Source: DATAXP01 sp036272935
GTDB taxonomy: Bacteria; Planctomycetota; Planctomycetia; Pirellulales; PNKZ01
NCBI GenBank assembly: GCA_036272935.1
Contig: DATAXP010000107.1
Span: forward strand, 1-35,536
DNA: 35,536 nt
Direction of reading: 5' to 3'
Positions 31,990 through 35,536 of this stretch are shown in pieces. Under the pieces are notes generated by a model. The model did not search any database. It had not been told where the DNA came from and saw only the letters and a program-made list of their open reading frames with translations. The first letter of the stretch is position 1, and each line of letters starts with the position of its first letter. The translations under genes and the position numbers were made by a program.

Positions 31990-33162
31990 ATGGCGATTCT
32001 CAGTAAGAACGTCCGTCTGCTCGGCTGGGCGAGCCTGCTGAACGACATCGCCAGCGAGATGACGTTTCCGCTGCTGCCGAAGTTTCTGAAGGACGTGCTC
32101 GGCGGCACGGCGACCGATCTGGGGGCGATCGAAGGGCTGGCCGATTCGACCGCCAGCCTGCTCAAGCTGTGGTCGGGCTCTTGGAGCGATCGAGCTCAGC
32201 AGCGCAAGCGGTTCGTCGTGGCCGGCTACGCGCTCACGACCTTGGTGCGGCCGCTGGCCGGACTGGCCACGATGCCGTGGCACTTGGTCGCGACGCGGCT
32301 GACCGATCGAGTTGGCAAGGGGATTCGCACCACGCCGCGCGACGCGCTGATTGCCGAGAGCACCGAGCCGCGCAACCTGGGCTGGGCGTTTGGTTACGCG
32401 CGGGCGATGGACCACCTGGGAGCGTCGATCGGACCGCTGGCGGCGGCCGGGTTCCTGATGCTCGCCCCGCACGATGCCGCGAGCCTGCGCTGGTTGTTCC
32501 TGCTCACGCTGGTGCCGGGGTTGATGGTGGTGGCGCTGCTGGTGCTGGGATTAGAAGAAAAGTCGCACACGGCCACCGCCGCCCGGCCGTTCACGCTGAG
32601 TCTGCGCGGCTTCGACTCCAACTTCAAACGTTTCCTACTGGCGATGCTGGTGTTCACGCTCGGCAACAGCAGCGACGCGTTCCTGCTAGTGCGTGCCGGC
32701 GAGCTGGGAGTAGCCGAGACGCAGTTGCCGCTGTTGTGGCTGGCGCTGCACCTGGTGAAGAGCAGCGGTAGCGTGGCGGCCGGTGCGGTGGTCAATCGAT
32801 TCGGAGCGCGGCGGATGATCTTCGCCGGTTGGGCGATCTACGCCGGCGTGTATCTGGCATTCGCCTATATCGCCAGTGCCTGGCAAGTGTGGACGCTGTT
32901 CCTCATCTATGGCCTCTACTACGCCCTGACCGAACCGGTCGAAAAGAAACTCGTCGCCGACCTGGCCGGCGCCGAGCACAAGGGACTCGCTTACGGGTGG
33001 TACAATTTCGTGATCGGCCTGTCGGCCCTGCCGGCGAGCCTGTTGTTCGGCTGGTTGTACGACGCCCACGGAGCGCTGGCGGCATTCGGGTTCGGTGCCG
33101 CGATGGCGGCCGCCGCGGCGCTGCTGCTGGCGATGGTTAAGGAGCCGAGCGGTCATGGGTAA
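31990..33162 (+). CDS. MFS transporter
   Basis: A 390-residue major facilitator superfamily protein with about 11-12 hydrophobic helices. The loop between helices 2 and 3 reads GSWSDRAQQRKRFV, the MFS motif A position; later TRLTDRVGKGIRTTPRDALI (about 107-126) is characteristic of a bacterial MFS subgroup with a GKGIRxxPRDA signature. The substrate cannot be inferred. Its translation start lies directly after an inverted repeat with no Shine-Dalgarno, so initiation may depend on the leader. The downstream DUF4416 gene overlaps its last eight bases, a tight coupling. Confidence 0.9.
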   Translation: MAILSKNVRLLGWASLLNDIASEMTFPLLPKFLKDVLGGTATDLGAIEGLADSTASLLKLWSGSWSDRAQQRKRFVVAGYALTTLVRPLAGLATMPWHLVATRLTDRVGKGIRTTPRDALIAESTEPRNLGWAFGYARAMDHLGASIGPLAAAGFLMLAPHDAASLRWLFLLTLVPGLMVVALLVLGLEEKSHTATAARPFTLSLRGFDSNFKRFLLAMLVFTLGNSSDAFLLVRAGELGVAETQLPLLWLALHLVKSSGSVAAGAVVNRFGARRMIFAGWAIYAGVYLAFAYIASAWQVWTLFLIYGLYYALTEPVEKKLVADLAGAEHKGLAYGWYNFVIGLSALPASLLFGWLYDAHGALAAFGFGAAMAAAAALLLAMVKEPSGHG

Positions 33163-33703
33163 TCCGACCCCACATGCTCCGGTGTTGCGACTGCTGGCGG
33201 TGATCGCGCGCCATCAAGCCGCACTCGACTGGGCGCGCGACCGTGTCTCCGCCGCCTGGGGCCCGATCGCGCTCGAGAGCCCGACCTTCGCATTCGACGA
33301 GACGACCTACTACGAGCCAACCATGGGCGCCGGGCTGGGCAAGGCGTTCCTGGCATTCGAGCGTCTGGCCGACGCCGGTGAGCTTGCCGACTGGAAGTTC
33401 GCCACCAACGATTGGGAAGCCGAGTACGCCGCATTTGGCAGGCACGACGAGCCGCGGCCGCTGAATCTCGATCCCGGCTATCTCACGCCGGCCAAGCTGG
33501 TGCTGGCATCGACCAAGGACCACGCGCATCGCATGTACCTGGGGCGAGGCATGTACGCCGAGGTGACGCTGTTCTACCGCCGCGGCGGTTGGCAGCATCA
33601 CGAGTTCACCTTCCCCGATTATCGGCGGGCCGATTACCAGGCGTTCTTCTCGCAGGCGCGCGAGCGGCTGCGATCGATGCCGGCAAAACATGGGTTGCCG
33701 TAA
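33155..33703 (+). CDS. DUF4416 protein
   Basis: A 182-residue protein matching DUF4416: GPIALESPTFAFDETTYYEP, GAGLGKAFLAFERL, RPLNLDPGYLTPAKLVLAST, KDHAHRMYLGRGMYAEVTL and FTFPDYRRADYQAFF. The function is unknown; conserved His, Asp and Tyr residues suggest an active site. AAGGAG at 33139-33144 lies 10 bases upstream of the ATG at 33155, inside the MFS gene. The next gene begins at the base after its stop codon. Confidence 0.9.
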   Translation: MGNPTPHAPVLRLLAVIARHQAALDWARDRVSAAWGPIALESPTFAFDETTYYEPTMGAGLGKAFLAFERLADAGELADWKFATNDWEAEYAAFGRHDEPRPLNLDPGYLTPAKLVLASTKDHAHRMYLGRGMYAEVTLFYRRGGWQHHEFTFPDYRRADYQAFFSQARERLRSMPAKHGLP

Positions 33704-35377
33704 ATGTCCCTCCGCCCGACAATCGCCGCCATGACGCATCGAGCCTTAGGACTTGCTGTTGGATTTGCGCTACTGACCGGTTGCGCGGAGCCGTCGGCGC
33801 CGCCGAGCACGAAGAAGCAATCAGACGAGCCGCGCGTTACGGTGGTGGTGCCGGCGATCGCTCGGCCGGTCGAGAAGCAAGTTGCGACAACGCCGCCGGT
33901 CGAGAAGCCACCGGCCACCGGCGACTCGCCGGGGACTAACGACGCAGCCATCAAAACGGCGCCAGGCAAGAACCCCGCCCGGGCCGACGAACATTTGTTC
34001 GTCGACTGGCCGGCGCCACGGGCGGTGCTGCTAGTGACCGGCGAGCAGTTGGGATACCTCGAGCCATGCGGCTGCGCGGGGCTCGAAAACCAGAAGGGTG
34101 GCCTCAGCCGCCGCGACACGCTCATCAAGCAGTTGCGCGACAAAGGCTGGCCGGTGTTGCCAGTCGACCTGGGCGGGTTGGTGCACCGCTTCGGTCAGCA
34201 AGCTGAGATCAAGTTTCAGACCGCGGTCGAGGCGCTGAAGCTGATGGACTATGCGGCCGTCGGCTTTGGTCCCGAGGACCTGCGGCTGCCGGCGGGCGTG
34301 CTGGCTTCGAGCGTCGCGGCGACCGACGGCGGCAGCAGCCGGTTCGTGGATGCCAACGTTGGGCTGTTCGCGATCGACTCAGGACTCACCAGCCGCTGGC
34401 GCGTCGTCGAAGCGGGCGGCAAGAAGTTCGGGATCACGGCCGTGCTGGCCGACGACTTGCAGAAGGAAGTAAACAACACCGAAGTGGTGATGACGCCGGC
34501 CGAGGCGGCGCTGGCCGAAGTCGCGCCTAAGCTGGCCGATTGCGATGTGCGCGTGCTGCTTTCGTACGCCGAGCCGCAAGAGACGTTGCGATTGGCCAAG
34601 AAGTTCCCGGTGTTCCACGTGGTCGTCACCGCCCACGGGGCCGACGAACCGCCGGCCGAACCCGCGAAGATCGACGGCACGCCGGGCGTGATGGTCGAGG
34701 TGGGGCACAAGGGAATGTTCGCCGTGGCGCTGGGGGTTTACGACGACGCCGATCGGCCGCTGCGCTATCAGCGCATCCCGATCGATTCGCGGTTTGCCGA
34801 CGCCGCGGAGATTCTTGCCCTGCGCCGCACCTATCAGCAGCAGCTGGAAACGCTGGTGACCAGTGGCGGTTGGGAAGCGGTCGGGGCCAAGCCGCACCTT
34901 TACCCCGGGACCAGCGGCGCCGACGATCCACTTGGCAAGTTCGCGGGCTCGAAAGTCTGCGGCGAATGCCACACCAAGGCCTACGCCATCTGGGCCGACA
35001 CATCGCACGCCCACGCCACCGAAACGCTGGTGAAACTCGATCCACCGCGGCAATTCGATCCCGAGTGCGTGAGTTGCCATGCCACCGGATGGAATCCGCA
35101 AGAATTCTACCCATACACCGGCGGCTTCGTCGGCCTCGAACAAACGCCGCAGTTGGCCGGTAACGGCTGCGAGAACTGCCACGGCCCCGGCGCGGCCCAT
35201 GCCGAGGCGGAACGTGAGGATCTCAAGGAGCAACTCGACAAATTACGGCAACAGATGCGCGTGACATTGGCCACGGCCCGGGAAAAAACCTGCGCCGCCT
35301 GCCACGACCTCGACAACAGCCCCGAGTTCAACTTCACCACCTACTGGCCGCAGGTGGAACATCGGGGGAAGGACTGA
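33704..35377 (+). CDS. Tetraheme cytochrome c lipoprotein with a metallophosphatase-like domain
   Basis: 557 residues. The lipobox LLTGC (C27) marks an outer-envelope lipoprotein, followed by a Pro/Thr/Lys-rich linker (28-95). About 105-345 resembles the 5'-nucleotidase/SoxB-like metallophosphatase fold, including YLEPCGCAGLENQKGGLSRR (118-137), but the usual Asp-x-His start reads VTGEQLG and other metal residues look altered. The C-terminal part has four heme c motifs: CGECH (419-423), CVSCH (455-459), CENCH (489-493) and CAACH (530-534), resembling cytochrome c554-type multiheme proteins. It probably carries electrons on the envelope surface. The start directly abuts the DUF4416 stop; an ATG at 33731 is an equally good signal-peptide start. 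Confidence 0.88.
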   Translation: MSLRPTIAAMTHRALGLAVGFALLTGCAEPSAPPSTKKQSDEPRVTVVVPAIARPVEKQVATTPPVEKPPATGDSPGTNDAAIKTAPGKNPARADEHLFVDWPAPRAVLLVTGEQLGYLEPCGCAGLENQKGGLSRRDTLIKQLRDKGWPVLPVDLGGLVHRFGQQAEIKFQTAVEALKLMDYAAVGFGPEDLRLPAGVLASSVAATDGGSSRFVDANVGLFAIDSGLTSRWRVVEAGGKKFGITAVLADDLQKEVNNTEVVMTPAEAALAEVAPKLADCDVRVLLSYAEPQETLRLAKKFPVFHVVVTAHGADEPPAEPAKIDGTPGVMVEVGHKGMFAVALGVYDDADRPLRYQRIPIDSRFADAAEILALRRTYQQQLETLVTSGGWEAVGAKPHLYPGTSGADDPLGKFAGSKVCGECHTKAYAIWADTSHAHATETLVKLDPPRQFDPECVSCHATGWNPQEFYPYTGGFVGLEQTPQLAGNGCENCHGPGAAHAEAEREDLKEQLDKLRQQMRVTLATAREKTCAACHDLDNSPEFNFTTYWPQVEHRGKD

Positions 35378-35430
35378 TACGCATCCTAATTTGAACTAGT
35401 GTAGTGTCGCCGAAATAGCGTCACTTTTGA

Positions 35431-35536
35431 ACGACCACGTTGTTCGCCGCCTTGGAGATGAGCCTGGGCCTGTTGTACGGCACGTGCATGAAGCGCCATC
35501 GGCACCAGGAGTGGATCAAGTTCCTGAAGCTGCTCG
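35431..35536 (+). pseudogene. 5'-truncated IS630-type transposase fragment (continues past the window)
   Basis: After a stop codon at 35428-35430 the frame is open to the window end and encodes TTTLFAALEM, then GLLYGTCMKRHRHQEWIKFL. This is the DDE-domain stretch of IS630-family transposases, in which RHRHQE(W/F) precedes the second catalytic Asp. The N-terminal half of the transposase is absent: only about 50 bases separate it from the cytochrome gene, so it is a remnant or an element disrupted by another insertion. The sequence just upstream, GTGTCGCCGAAATAGCGTCA, could be the end of a second element. Confidence 0.75.

Overview
The window is GC-rich bacterial DNA that reads as a planctomycete, most likely Pirellulales-like. 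The lineage markers are the DUF1549/DUF1553 cytochrome-like protein paired with a DUF1501 protein, a formylmethanofuran dehydrogenase-type subunit A (the tetrahydromethanopterin C1 pathway found in Planctomycetota), a CehA/McbA-type metallohydrolase, DUF3175 and DUF4416 proteins, and many genes with weak or no Shine-Dalgarno sequence. No tRNA, rRNA or CRISPR array was seen. No stretch longer than about 300 bases lacks a gene. The largest gaps (about 7935-8169, 17567-17788, 13019-13219 and 18326-18521) hold candidate promoters and short palindromic repeats.

Layout. Position 1-72 (-) is the start of a possible transposase. 141-1742 is nadB, followed by a small secreted protein (1823-2050) convergent with fhcA (2078-3709, -). 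Next come a DinB-like protein and a GerW/YtfJ protein, convergent with an envelope pair on the minus strand (TPR protein, then polysaccharide export protein, 7934-4884). A TIM-barrel isomerase-like gene (-) and uppP (+) diverge from a compact double promoter near 9118-9189. uppP converges with a minus-strand pair: a LptF/LptG permease followed by an acyl-CoA ligase.

The most interesting block is 13220-17566, a four-gene Tro/Mnt-type metal ABC transporter operon whose start codons overlap the preceding stop codons. Both permeases carry a cytosolic C-terminal extension resembling a DtxR/MntR-family metalloregulator. The second permease keeps most MntR-type metal ligands and the first has lost them. 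Ahead of the operon lie a candidate promoter and a palindrome.

The right half contains a cyclophilin; the DUF1549/1553-DUF1501-trmL run; an Ldh2 oxidoreductase followed by a secreted CehA-like metallohydrolase; a Lys-tailed DUF3175 protein; a small conserved-looking hypothetical protein; a class III aminotransferase convergent with a YhaM-type exoribonuclease; then proS, an MFS transporter, DUF4416 and a tetraheme cytochrome lipoprotein. The window ends in a 5'-truncated IS630-type transposase. Since both ends appear to touch transposase genes, the window may be a contig bounded by repeated IS elements.

Several intergenic spaces carry short palindromic repeats of at least three families: stems followed by a GCTAAG-like tail, a perfect 26-bp inverted repeat after trmL, and an imperfect 22-bp inverted repeat between proS and the MFS gene. 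Most sit at gene 3' ends and may double as terminators.
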